A stretch of 64,000 bases of DNA from Eopsaltria australis (Eukaryota > Chordata > Aves > Passeriformes > Petroicidae). The position numbers and the translations under genes are program-made. Position 1 is the stretch's first letter. Each line of letters begins with the position of its first letter. Positions 50,100-62,884 of this stretch are shown here, piece by piece. A model generated the notes under the pieces. It made no database searches. It saw only the letters and a list, made by a program, of their open reading frames with translations, and had not been told where the DNA came from. The stretch lies in the NCBI GenBank assembly GCA_034509425.1, contig JAVTVJ010000793.1, positions 62,001-126,000 on the forward strand, written 5' to 3'.

Positions 50100-50189
50100 C
50101 CTAAAGGGGCCCTATAAGAAAGCAAGAGAGGGGCTTTTGACAAGGGCATGCACTGATAGGACAAGGAGGAATGGCTTCCAACTGAGAAG
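50100..50189 (+). mobile_element. CR1 LINE fragment, left half of an interrupted copy
   Basis: The CR1 3' region runs 'ggccctataagaaagcaaga', 'gaggggcttttgacaagggc', 'gataggacaaggaggaatgg', 'cttccaactgaga' and then stops abruptly. The next CR1 block resumes at about 50703 in the same orientation, so the two pieces are one element split by an insert. Confidence 0.85.
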
Positions 50190-50702
50190 AGACGCATTCT
50201 GGGAGTACCGGGGGTGACCCGGTGTGTTGCTGCCTTCCTGGAGGAAGCGTCCCGTCAGAGAATGGCTTCTCCAGGGGTCTTAGCCAAGGGTGATTCCAGC
50301 AAGTGTAGCAGCTTCTCTGCTACAAGTGATTTCAGCTCTTGTGATTCAGCTCTTTGTGAAATCGCTCGAGGCAGACCCGGGGACAGAAAGACAAGGGACC
50401 CGTATGGCAGTTCCACAAGGAAGCTCTATGGTCCAGAAGTTCCTGTGAAGGGAAGCCAGGGACACCTGCTGAGGCTGAGGCTGGGACAGGGGTCTTCGAA
50501 TGGGGAACACAGGGGGTGGGGTAAGAGCCAGTTAGCCATCTGGGTACAAGGCATTACCATGGAGGAGCAAGGTGTGCTGGGGGTGGTTCACCTGGTCACC
50601 ACGACTCAGAGGTAGATTTCTTATCTCTGAGCCATTTTGCTCCCAGGCTTTTCTCCAAGGAAGTGCAGAGGGCTCTTGAACCAAAAGCTCACAGCCCTTC
50701 AC
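50190..50702. other. Unclassified GC-rich insert inside a CR1 copy
   Basis: About 510 bp separate two CR1 blocks that are contiguous in the family. The insert has a clearly higher GC and CpG content than the region (CGCTCGAG, TTCGAA and CCGGGGG occur within it) and a 133-codon frame at 50214-50615 that is rich in Ser, Gly and Arg and resembles no domain I know. Possible TG...CA-like edges exist (TGGGAG at 50200, TTCACA at about 50703), but I find no target-site duplication. It could be a solo LTR, a non-autonomous DNA element, or a retained transduced fragment. I would not call the frame a gene. Confidence 0.55.
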
Positions 50703-50938
50703 AAAAAGGGTATGTTTCAGTTTTCTGTTAGAAATACTTGGCTGTGAGAGTGGTGAGACATTAGAACAGATTGTCCAGAGAAGTTGTGAATGCCCCATCC
50801 TTGGAAGTGCTCAAGGATGAAGCTCTGAGTAGTGTGGTGCAGTGGAAGGTGTCCTTGTCCATGGATGGATTGGATTTCGATGATCTTTTAGGTCCTTTCC
50901 ATCCCAAGCCATTCTGTGATTCTATGATTCTGTGATTT
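50703..50938 (+). mobile_element. CR1 LINE fragment, right half and 3' tail
   Basis: The CR1 pattern resumes with 'tgttagaaatacttggctgt', 'gagagtggtgagacattaga', 'ttgtccagagaagttgtgaa', 'tgccccatccttggaagtgc' and 'gtggaaggtgtccttgtcca'. It ends in three copies of the ATTCTGTG/ATTCTATG octamer (about 50911-50935). It is one of the youngest-looking tails in the window. Confidence 0.93.
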
Positions 50939-52849
50939 TCTTTGCTGTTATATTTGGACAAAAAATCCCTGCTCACCAGAGCACCACAAACAGTTTGTCA
51001 GCTGGCACCCTGGGCTGATTATCAGTATTTGGGCTACATATACCATTCTATAAACATTGCACAGCTTTTAAATCACACAGGGAATTTGCATAAAAGTAAT
51101 TACTCTTCAGGAGGAAGGACAACATGAAGCTTGAGACCTGGAGCAGCTACAGAAATGCAAAGTTCTCTCTATTCACCCACTTTACCAGGTAAGGATGTAC
51201 ATTGTTTGGAAGTTTGGATCTGTAACACTATCTGAGTTGGGAATATGATAACCCAAAGCAGAGTCTTTTAATGAAACTGTTTCATGTAGCTAACTTTTTT
51301 TTTAATTTAGAAAGATCAGTAATTTGGGGGGAATACACTGAGAGAAGGAAAAAGATAAGATTTTTGCCAGTGACTACAAGATGGGATTATAAGTCTCAGT
51401 TTAATATCTTTGGCTGGATCTCATAGTTCCCTACTTCTCAAAAGAAACTGGACCTAAAACTACTTTGCTGACATCTGCCTCTCTGATTTTCAAAATCTGA
51501 AATATCACTACAGTAAAGTGTGATTTATCAATCCTTAAAAGTGGAGATGTTAGTCTACTAGTAGTAAAACTACTACATTTTTGTGTATTCAGAAATTTCC
51601 AGATGTTAAAGAGGACACAAAACAGAAGACACACAGAGTGAAAAAGAGTTAGTGCAAGGAAGGAGTAATAAAATTTTCTGATTAAGAAAAATACTTTCTA
51701 CACATTGATTATCCCCAAACTATTTCTGTCACTGATAATTGACTACTTTTGTAAAGATGAAGGCCATGAAACAAAAAAAATTACCTCGTCTGGTTTACAG
51801 CAGCTCCTTGTGACAGCACTTCCAACCATGACAGCCATACATTCCGTGATATCTCAACCTGCCCAGTGACTGCATCCTTCCCATGTTTACACGCTGGCTT
51901 GCTCATTTCCTAACTCAGTCTTCAACATCACACAGAGTCCTTGACAATACAAGACCTTTCCTGCCTCCCAGTAGTCATCTTCTCCCACCTGCTTGTCACT
52001 GCTTATTAAATGTGCTTTTCGCAGCCACAGATTTCCTCCTGTTCTAGTCAAATTTAGGTACATTCCAACCTATATTCTGTGCTTCATAAGTGACTCAGTT
52101 TTAGTTGAGGTCTCTGACTTTCTCTTGTTACACTGGATTCCACACTGGGGAGTGAACACTGTATTTTCACAGTATCTTCCCTAAATCCATTGTGGTATGG
52201 ATAAAAGAACAAAAAGTGAATTAAGTTGATAGCTTAAATAAAGGGATGCAGACAAGGTAAACTGATTCATTTCAATAGTACAGATGACCAAACACAATAT
52301 GAGCAATTTTGGGAATACTTACCCAAATATTCAGCTTTACCCAGTACCCAGCTGATAAAAAAGAAACTGCTGCTGTGCTGGGACCAACAAGCTGATGTTC
52401 CTTAGAGCCCATTGCAGCAGCTCAAAAATAGTTTTCGTGAGTGTGCAGAGAATTTTGGCTACTAAGCAACAACTACTAAAGCTTGTGGAAAACACGAACA
52501 ATTTGCATCATGTCTCTTCAAATTCAACGCATGGAGAACAATCTTCTTCAGGACTAGAAGCAGGGCTTTAGCCAAACCTACACATTCTACGATCTATTAA
52601 AATAGAATCTAAGATTAATAATGTATCATATATAATAACTTCATGTTGACATTAATATATTTTCATCATGTTATGATTGACTTAGTGTAAGGTGCTAAGA
52701 GTGTTGCTAGAATGAAGAAAAACTTTTTAATTTTTTTTTTTTTTTAATTTCCTGGGGGCATTTTATTTTAATCAAATAAATATGATCTTTTCAAGTGATA
52801 AACAGACAATGAAGGAATGTAAGCAGGTGGCAAAAGCCATGAGACACTC

Positions 52850-53340
52850 ATTCAGCTACTGAGTTAATTTTCTGGAGAAATAAGCCATATCATGATGTTT
52901 AATTCCCTTGTCTATTACAAATGATCCTTTAATACATATGAATATAGTATGAAGATACTTGCCTGTCTGCCCAGATGCAAATTTAAACAGATTGTTTTAA
53001 TTTTAAAGAAAATTTGTGGCACAGATAATTTTAGAGACAGTCATAGCATAGTGTTACAATGCAGTAATTACATTTCAAAGGGAACCTTTCACTGTCAGCA
53101 AGAGTGTTAATCAATAATTAAGAGATGAGGATGAGTAATGCAATAAGCCAAATTAGTTTCATAGCTGGTTGCTAATATTGATGACTCAATTACAGGTGAA
53201 AAGTGAAAACATTTTGAAAATGTTTTTGAATATGCTTTCAGCACTTAATTTTTAATGTATTATGAATATAAAACATTACTTTAGAGAAGAATGCATGAAA
53301 GAGTTGTTGGAGCTGAAAGAGGATTTTAATTGCCATGATT
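52850..53340. other. Possible conserved non-coding element
   Basis: This is the best candidate in the window for conserved enhancer-like sequence. It is about 490 bp of non-repetitive AT-rich DNA with evenly spread motif-like words, including 'aatgcagtaattacatttca', 'gttaatcaataattaagaga' and 'gactcaattacaggtgaaaa', and many TAATTA/ATTA and CAATTA cores. No transposon or reading frame is present. The call rests on texture, not on any alignment. Confidence 0.28.
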
Positions 53341-56300
53341 CATTTCTGTTTCTACTCTAAAGATCTTTTAAATATACTCAGGATCATAATTTGTAAGAGT
53401 GGCAATAAGGCTAAATTTCACCAAAGGCAACTAATAGTTAAAAATATCAGATCCCAACTTTCCACCAAAGTCACATTTTATGTTCTGACAGTGAAAATAT
53501 AAAATTATGAATGAAGAGTTCCAAGTGATAATACTAAGACAGCCTGTCATATTGGAAAGTACGGAGTATCAAAGCCTTCTGGCATCACTGTAGTTCATTT
53601 ATGTCTTTCATAGGGTAGACATTGCTGAACTAGCATCCTAATCACTAAAAATATGTGGCAGTATGAGACAACTGCCAAGATTTCAGTGTTGCAGATATCA
53701 GTCTTCAAGGAATTTTGCAACAGGCTCACTTAGAAAAGAATCAGAACATACTGATTAAAAAAGAAGCAACAAAAAAATCCCCACAGAGACAATCCCAGAT
53801 TTTATTAAGGAATACATGCACAGTGTAGTAGAGATATTCCAATTTATTATTCTGAAAATGCCTTAGTGGAATACACTGGTGAAGCAGAAATACATGAAAA
53901 CAAAACTGAATTGCATTAAACTTCAGGGAAAAGAATGCACAGGGTTCATCTAAAAGCACAATGATTGAATAAAGCTTTCTCTGATATTAAACTTCTTCAA
54001 AATTTAAAATGGGAAACTTCAGATGTGAGGTGTCATAGATAGCATTAAAAAATGAGGTATCTAAAATCAATTGATGTCATGTTCCTGTGGGTTACCTTCT
54101 TTGCAAGATCAGACAGCTGACTCAGATCTTAGTGCATTTGCTTTCGCACCTAATGTGACCCATCTACTACCTTGGAATATAGAAGAAGATACTTTTATGA
54201 ATGAAAAAGAATTCACACTGAAAGTACAGAAATAATTTATGCTGACTTACTTTCCAAGAAGAAGGAATATCAAATCACTTAGAAGGGCAATGCCCTGAAA
54301 ATTTTCCTTTAGCTCAGGACTAGTTTCATAAACTCATAACCTCAGTATCACGTTGCTACCATTTGTTTTTGAAGAGACAGTCTCTCATTGTAACCTTAGG
54401 AAGGCAACCAGCAGGTCAGGACTCACTACTCCCAGCCAGGCAGCAGGGCAGGATCATGGGAGCATCTTCCACCACATTCCATGGGAGTGGGGTTGCACTG
54501 GCAGGTGAGGAAGACACACTCAGAGCCCTTATTCAAGCATAAAAAAATGGGATTTGGTCACTTCAGGACAGCAACAGCAAAGCTGGGAGAGAACAGTGGG
54601 ATGGAACTGCACTGTTCCACAGAGTCCAGCTTCCTCCCAATGCACCCATGCATGCTTCTGCTGCTGCTGTACAGCTTCATGACTTGTATGTGACTTCCTA
54701 AAAAGTTATGCTTTGGGACCTTGTGTGGGGTTTTTGTGGGTTTTTTCCTGGTCCCTGCAATGCCTTTTGGATTCTTTAGAACTGTAGGAATGATATATAG
54801 AAATTAGTGTGAAGGTAGATTATTAATATAAAGAGCTTCATTATGGATATGTAAAACTCTGTTCATAACTTAGTAGGCTTAATAAAGTTGTTCTCACCAC
54901 TAATGTCTTCTTAATACCACACAGTCTCCAGGGATTAAGAGAAAATCTGTTCTTCCATGGAACAGAGGCAGTAATAGAATTTGAGATACTACAAATATAT
55001 GCAGTAGTTTTAAGTAGATGGAATAATGCTGAATTATGGATGTATTTGCCATGAGTATTGAATACTTAATAGTGGTTAGCGCCTTCAATCAAAGGTACCA
55101 AATAATGGAAAAGATTAACAATTTACACATTCTGAACACTCTGTATGTATAAGTAGCAGACAGTCTCATGCACTGACGTTAGGACTTATTCCAGAAGTGT
55201 TATATGCTTCAGCTGTGGAAAAAAAAAAAAAAGAGGAAAATAACTGAGAATAAATGAAAGCATGCTTTACAATGTCAACAACTATGCAATGCATGTAGAA
55301 CTATCACATGGCAAAGGAATCCTTGCAGCACCAATATTACACCTCAGTGAGCAACTGGACCCTTGTTCTTCAGATTTGCACAGCAGCTCACTGTACTGAA
55401 AATGTTGAATTCCGGAAATGTGGGCATCTTATGCAAGGTAGCTTTTTATCTTACAACTGATTTGATAGTTAAAGGATGTTGAACTGCTGGGGGAAAAGAA
55501 CTTTGACTTTCCACTGCACAACAGAATTTAGGGCTTTCCCTTTCTCTACGTACAATGACACATAGATAGAGAGATGAAATTCATAACACAGAAAAAAGCA
55601 TCAATAGACATTGAATTTTCATATAGCATAAGTAAGGAATAAGACTAAGTTTGGTGGTGTGAGTTGCATAAATGAGCACTGGCTACTCCATTTGTCAACA
55701 AAAGAGCAGGCTCTGGAAATCCAAGGCTTAGTTCCTGTCTATATGGTTGATCTCTGGAAATCATCTCTGATGGCCAGTTTAGCTACTTTCTAACTAATTT
55801 TGTGTGTCTGGGACCTCAGACTCTAGAATGGATGTTCTGACATTGTAGAGGATATAAATGCAATAGCATTGTACAGAAATTAAATAAATCCTGTTGCAGT
55901 CTGAAATAAAAAAATACAGCTGAGGACTCAGCCACCCTAATCTCTCCCTGGAGCCACTAGAAAGACACATGCATCTCTAAAAGGTGAAGGAACCCATGTA
56001 GAATCTAATTCTAATTTTAATTAGTCACCTTGGAGGAAAATAACTTCATAAATTCCACACAATTAACATCATTTTGTGCAGTTCCAGTTTCTTCAATGGA
56101 AGAAATGGAGGACAAATAAACATTCAGAATTTGTGGAAACTATAGATTTAATGCTACTTACCAGAACTGTAGGCACATTTTGGGGCAAGTGGCAAACTGG
56201 GAGCTAAATAAACAGTACACTAGTCAGCTCATAACTTTTCTTCATTTACATAAATTATTGCTACATTTATTTACTGATTCCTGTATCTGTGATTAGAAAA

Positions 56301-59300
56301 TTATTAGCAAACAAAAAATGTTAAAATTATTTTCCACTTTGGATATGATAATTTTACTGTGGTTTTGATAGTTGTTTATTTAACTCCCATTGTAAGTCTG
56401 TGAGGAATAGTAGTTTATAGCTTTCAGAAATGTTACATGCAAAAAGTGCATTTTGTTCGGCTTGGAAAGTAATTGTCAAATTTTGTCCTGCATGACATTT
56501 TCACATATTTGCTCCAGGTTAAATGTAGTGTTGCCACATTAAAATCTGAACACATTTCACAGCAAAGTACCTATTTCTGTCAACAAAAATCAGCTTCTGT
56601 GTTTGAAGAAGACGTCAAGCTACCTGGAAAACTTCAAAGAAACGTTTTATGTGGTATAGTTAAACCGATTTTTGTGCATGTAGTACTGATTTCTGTGAGT
56701 TTACAATGCTGGTTGCGATGCTGCTTTCCACATAATTGCTATTTTGACTATTAGCCATGAATTCAACTCTTTCTAGATAAATTTTGTTATCAGTCTGTAC
56801 TGGCAGTCTACTGTCTTGAGTTGAAACATTTTAATATTCCTTTTAGGCATGAAATTAAAAGGAGAAGCCACACTTTCACAAGAGAAAAAGAATATTAAGA
56901 GAAAAGTCTCTCCTTAAGGTGTTCCTCAATTACTGTATTCCTTGCTAGGGTTAAGTTCCTATACTTGCACCAAAATGAAATACAGGATTTGAAGCAAGGG
57001 TCATTCAACTATTAAACAGGATTAAATTCTGTATGATAAAAAACAGACACGTTCACTTGCTTTTGGAAATAGAAGCCAATGCCTTTGTTAACCATGTGAA
57101 TGTAAAATTTTGGGAATTCAATTTACTTCCTCATAATACCTGCAATTTAGAGGAATAAAAAAGCTCAAGCAAAATTGTCAGGGGACATCTATATTCTTAT
57201 ATGAATTTAAATTAGCAGTAAAATCATAAGTAGTACACAATTAGTTCCTGTATAACATGAAAAACTAAACTTTACCTATTCCGTCTGCCTAACTGTGAAA
57301 TACATCTGGCTTTCAAATAGTCTCCCCAAAGAAGTTGTTAAAATTTTGTGCTTTCATCTAAAGCAAAACTAATATATTGAGTACACAGTTAAGAGAGTAG
57401 CTGAATCATGAGTTGCATCTGTTCCATCTCAAATACCCAAAGAAAGCACCAAAGTGGGCTGAGGCTTGATAGGGGTAATGCAAGATGTAAGGCAGAGAAA
57501 TAATCAGTATTAGGTCCTGTGAAAGATACTGAGCTTGACAAGAATTTTAGGAATCTCAGCCCACAGGTGAACACTCAACATCGTATCAAGTGCTTAGGAG
57601 GGTTGTAGAATGAGAGAGAATAGGGAGAGAAAACTGATCCACCAAGGAAGGTGATTTTCATGACTAGCACCTGCAGTTGTTTTGTCAAAGAGCTGAGACA
57701 GCTCACTGCTGTCATTTTTAAGCAGAGCAGAAAAAAGGAAGGCAGTCCTATGGTTCACATCTAATATACCTGCTTAAATAATCAGTGCACCAAGCTAACG
57801 AGGGGAGAAAAGCTCTTTTTTTTTCTGACCATTGTACTTGCTACTGAAGAGTGAGACCTGTTAGGTACTACAGAACATGAAATTTCTGGAATAACGCAGT
57901 CAGACCCCAAGGAATGGAGGCAGGAGGCAGGCACCTCAGGACTCATGTCAGAGCAGTTATAAGCAGATGGAGAAAGAAAATAATAAATATTGTTAGTAGG
58001 GCATATAAAATTTAAGTACTGTTCAATTTAGGTGTTTTAATTCTGAATATCCCCAAAACTCTGTAGTATACGGTTTCTTTCCACACACATTCCGACAATT
58101 TAAAGGTGACAAATAGCAGGAGTTCCAGCCTGTGCAGCACTACTGTTCACTTCTAACATGATTATAAAACCTTATTCATGGTTATCTGCATTAGCGATAA
58201 TGACCAGAATTTTGTTAGTGGTAAGCTGGAAATGATGAAATGGACATGGGAAATTCCCTGTGAAACTTATAGGTGAACTTCTTGGAGACGATTTTCTGGT
58301 GAGATTGTAAAGGACTTGATGTTCCACAGTTTACTGTGTTTGAGCCTGTGAGTTGTAAGCTGTGCTAAAAGGCTGCAGCTGGGCAGTGGAGGGGAAGGCT
58401 GACTGACTACTCCAGCTATTTCTGTCTGGGTCAGGTTAAACCACTTCAGAAAAAGTGATGGGAGAGGGGATTCTGTTTTCCCAGCAAACACCTGCGTATG
58501 CTCAGCTTGGAGACCCATCTGCAGTGGAGGATGAGGCGTGTGGGAATGTAGCAGGGTGCCTACAGTTCATGTGGGCAACGGGAGATTCCTGGGAAGAGCA
58601 GAGAGTCCAGCTCTGCAGGGAGCATGTCCTCACCCAGTACAGCTGGAAAGGGTCTCTCCCAGGGAGACACCAATGTGTTTGGAAGAACTTTTATTGATGA
58701 TCTGTCAGTATGGAAGGAAACAAACCTTGTAAGAACATGGCAGCTAGGGTCAACTCTTTCCCAGCATTTATCTCATTTAGAAGAACTGATGTCTTAATGA
58801 TTAAAAGTATTTTTCTTTTCTAGCCCATATATTTCTGTTTAAGTATGGACTACTTTTGAATGCTGGAAGCCATTGGTATTATCCTGTGCTAAGATAATGA
58901 GATTCATCTGCCCTAATTAAATGGTGTTCGGTCAAACTAGGTTTCTTCTGTACTTACTGGAAAGAAGTAAGCACTTCTTAAAGGTCATCTCACAATAAGA
59001 CTTAAGGATAAGTAAAATTAATTGCCCTACAGAGGAATTCTAGAATGACCAGTTTTCACTTGATAGCTAACTCCTAGTGTCTACGATTGCATGCTATGAC
59101 TCCTTCCCTTCTCATACTCCCAGTAATATTTCATATATGCATAAATGTAGTACCTGTACTTTTGAAGATGGTACTTGATTCTGTCTGTGAGTTATGTCAG
59201 CAGTAATTATCAGACTAGTGCTGTCTTTTAAAGGGGAACCAAACCTTTGTCTATTCAGTTGCACTCATTTTTTTGAGGATGATTTTTTCATTTGTAATAC

Positions 59301-62300
59301 AAGCTTTCATCTTTTATTAGGAATTATTAAAACCACTGGATTTTTGTGAAAATGTAATATCCTAAAGTAGAAAGCAAACATGTTTATGCAGCAAGGCTAA
59401 AACTTCATGACTCTAGTGCAGGAGACATTAGATTCAAACTAAATTTAGTTAATATTTTCTAATGCTGCAAGTAAGAATTTGCTGTATTACCTACACTATT
59501 GAAAATGCTTATTCAGCCAAAAGGCAAGGAATAAACCAAAATTATATCAAACAATCTGATGAACACTTTAAAAGAATAGCAAGTATAAAAAATCTCCATC
59601 ATAATTATATGAGTCTTAACAGAACTTCTCTGATCTCTCAGCCATGCAAAAACGTAATAATGTTCACGAATAAAGTACAGCTAATTTTTTTGCCTTGTTA
59701 AATTTACATGTCATGGAATAAAGTACACATGCAAAGTGACTACATTTACTGTGTGCATATTATCCCAACAAAATCTGACATTCATAAAAATCTATGAGCT
59801 GAAGATATTTATTTCTTAAATTATTTCTCCTACCAAAGGCACACAGGAGGCCCTTTCCCAGAGCCATCAGTAAAATATCACTGTGGCTCTGAAATCAGGG
59901 ACATGAATTCAACTACAGAGATAAAAGTTAAAGAGGGGCTACAAAGACTAGACAAACAATCTAGTAGATGAACAAAGAAAGGAATTTAACTTGACATATG
60001 TGAATTATGGAAATCTTAAAGATTTTGAAGTCTAAAGAAATACCTAGGACTGAATGTAAATGAATCCTTATATTGCCACTGTCCACTTAAGAAAATTAAT
60101 CCCTGGAGTATGGGAAGAAAGGTAAGAAATTGCAGAGGTAAGAAATATGACAGGGGCATGCACTGTTTGCACATTTGAGAAAAGAATGGAAGCCCCATAC
60201 AGACCGACAAGAATAACAACCTTTCATTCAATGGAGCCTCAGAAGGATTTGGAGCTGTCATGTTGCTGAATGAAAGACTAGTGATATATGCCTTATAAGT
60301 AATTGGGAAAATAAAGAAGTAGTCATGGAAGAGAGACTGCTATGAGAACCTGGTAAATATTAATATATACAGAGTCATCTCAATTATCCAAATCCCTAGC
60401 CAGAAAACCTCACAATTACTAAAAATAAAACATGTTCGCTGAAGCAAGAAGAGCCAACCAAAGAATAGGAAGAAAGGGTCTCCCTGAGTTTAAGGGCAGA
60501 ATATCATGCAGATGCCCCAGAGATGGGCTTTGGTATCCTTCATTCCCAAACAGTGAAGAGTTGTGATTTTACACAGCAAAAAGCAAGTCGTGCTGTAAAA
60601 ATCCACGTCAGTCATTATAATAAGAAGATATGGACTGTTCCTGGGAAGTTGTCTGTACATGATGTTACTTGAACTTGCTATTGTAATCACTGGGTTATCA
60701 CCAGATCTCACCAAAGATCACATCAGAAGTTATTCAGGTCTGAGGAAGTCTAGTTGTACAAGACAATTAAGAAAAACTGGTTTTTTTCTAATGCTTGTTG
60801 AGGTGTGACATTGAAATCTGTGATGAGTTTTTACACAATTAAATATCTGATTGTAGGGGTAAAAATCACATAACACTGTGTGCTGCAAAGTGCTGAAAAA
60901 TTAGTCATCAAGCGCAGAGTAAGAGTAAAAGACATAAAGGAAGGTCATAAAGGTAAAGACATCCAGTAAGCACATGAATAAAATTTATTTTATTTTATAT
61001 CAGTACTTTAGCCCTGTGGACACAAAGGAGAATGTCTGTATGCTCACATATGGAGAAAGTTCCTATAGAGCCCAAGTATCACAGACTCAATAAAAAATAA
61101 AGAAAAAACATGACAGAGGCATTAAAATTATGTAGGTCCCTTAAGCCACCTTGATCCAAGGCTGACTAAGTTTATTTGAATACAGCAAGGGGGATTTTGC
61201 TGACAGGCTAAACTCCATTTCAAAACTGATAGGCTGCATAATACAGTACATCAAGTAGCACCATGTTAATGCATTTTAAATGTCAACTTACATGCAGTGC
61301 CAATGCAGAATGAATAAATCTCAGAAAACAGTCCATCATTTAAACATTTGATTCTGAGCAACAACGATCTTGCCAGAGGGGCAGCTTCCTTTTCTGGCCA
61401 CTGGTTGTAAGGAAGGCTCCAGATTCACCCCTGTCTTTCCCAATCTCTTCTTCCTGTCACATAAGACCCAGAGTGTGCAGGTTTATTCACATGTTGTACG
61501 AGTTCTGAAACAACCACCAGTTTTACAAAACACTGACCATTTCACCTGGTTTACTTTCCTATTGCTATTAGCTCTGCTTCTAAAGATCATGTTTCCAGCT
61601 GGGCACCCAATATGCTATCACCTTGTATTTAGGTGCTTTTGGTGACTGTACAGCAGTGATCAAAACCCAGACTATGTTTTTTGTTTGGGGCCATGAGAAA
61701 AGCACATCTGTTCTGGTTTAAACCCATTACTAACCAATATATCTCAGAAAATTAATTAATTAAATCCTTAAAGTCTATTGTGTCTCTTTTTGAACATTCC
61801 CTTATTTTTTCTGCACAACTCAGAAAGAATTAGTGGAAAGGAATAAGTCACGGTTCAAATAAGAAAGGCAAGAAAAAGGAAAAGGCAGCAGCAGCCTTGA
61901 AAGTCATCCATCACAGTTTCTAAAGTGTCATAAGTCCTTTGAGCAATTTTTTTCCCTGTGTCAGTTTACAGGCAGTGGCTCAGAGACCATTAGGGCAGGT
62001 AGAAAAGTAGCAAGGTGTCTGTCTTGTTCACAACCAAAGAACAAGTCAAGATGGAACAATAAGGACGACAGAAAGACTGAAAATAGACACCTAGTTAAAT
62101 AAAAAAATTAAGTATCAGTGATAAATGTTCTTAAACAATCAAGTGTATCTAGATCTTTTCCAAATAGAAGAAATTATATTGCTCTAGAAACAGCTAAAAA
62201 CATGGATTCGTTTCAAGTATTCCTCTTCAAGATTCCAGAGAGATTCTGATCTCAAAGTCAAAACCTACTGAAGGTACCTGGCAAAGTAAGAAAACCCCTT

Positions 62301-62861
62301 AACTACTTTTCATGTTCTACATAATGAAGTAGTCCAGACACACATTTTGAAATAGTTCTGGAATTAGAATAAAAGTATTATTATAACAAAGAGTTCCAGA
62401 ACTGCTGGGTGACAGGTAATTCACGTGATGGACTTGAATTCCAAAACAACAAAAGGAGATAACACTTGCTAAAATTGTTCTCTAGTAGACAAAACTTAGT
62501 CAACTGTAGCATCTTTATTGGAGTGTATAATTAAAAAACAATGAATCTTTCTACTTACAGTACAAGTCTAAATAGATCAGAATTCACTACAGTTAAGTAC
62601 CCACTGAAGTGTTCTACATTATAAACAATCTTCGGCTTATAATAAAATGTTTGTAATGAGGAACTCAAGACAGAGAAAACAGTACTCAGAATTTAAAACA
62701 GATATGTAAGATAAATAAGCTTTCTAAACATAAACCAAGTGCTTTCTCATAAATGAACAGGGGAGAAACAATCCTCTCATCTGTTTGTAGCATTTCAGGC
62801 AACAGCTCTGACCTTCTCTTTTTGTTCTATGTTTGGAAATGTCAAAGCAACAACATGAGAT

Positions 62862-62884
62862 TAAATTAATTAATTAATTAATTG
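62862..62884. repeat. (TTAA) tetranucleotide run
   Basis: About five uninterrupted ATTA units, self-complementary. A shorter version of the same unit occurs near 61752-61766. Confidence 0.9.

Noticed and set aside
58267..58732. GC-richer stretch with overlapping 80-codon frames as a coding exon
   Set aside because: Frames lie on both strands over the same bases, have no domain similarity and no convincing splice-site framing.
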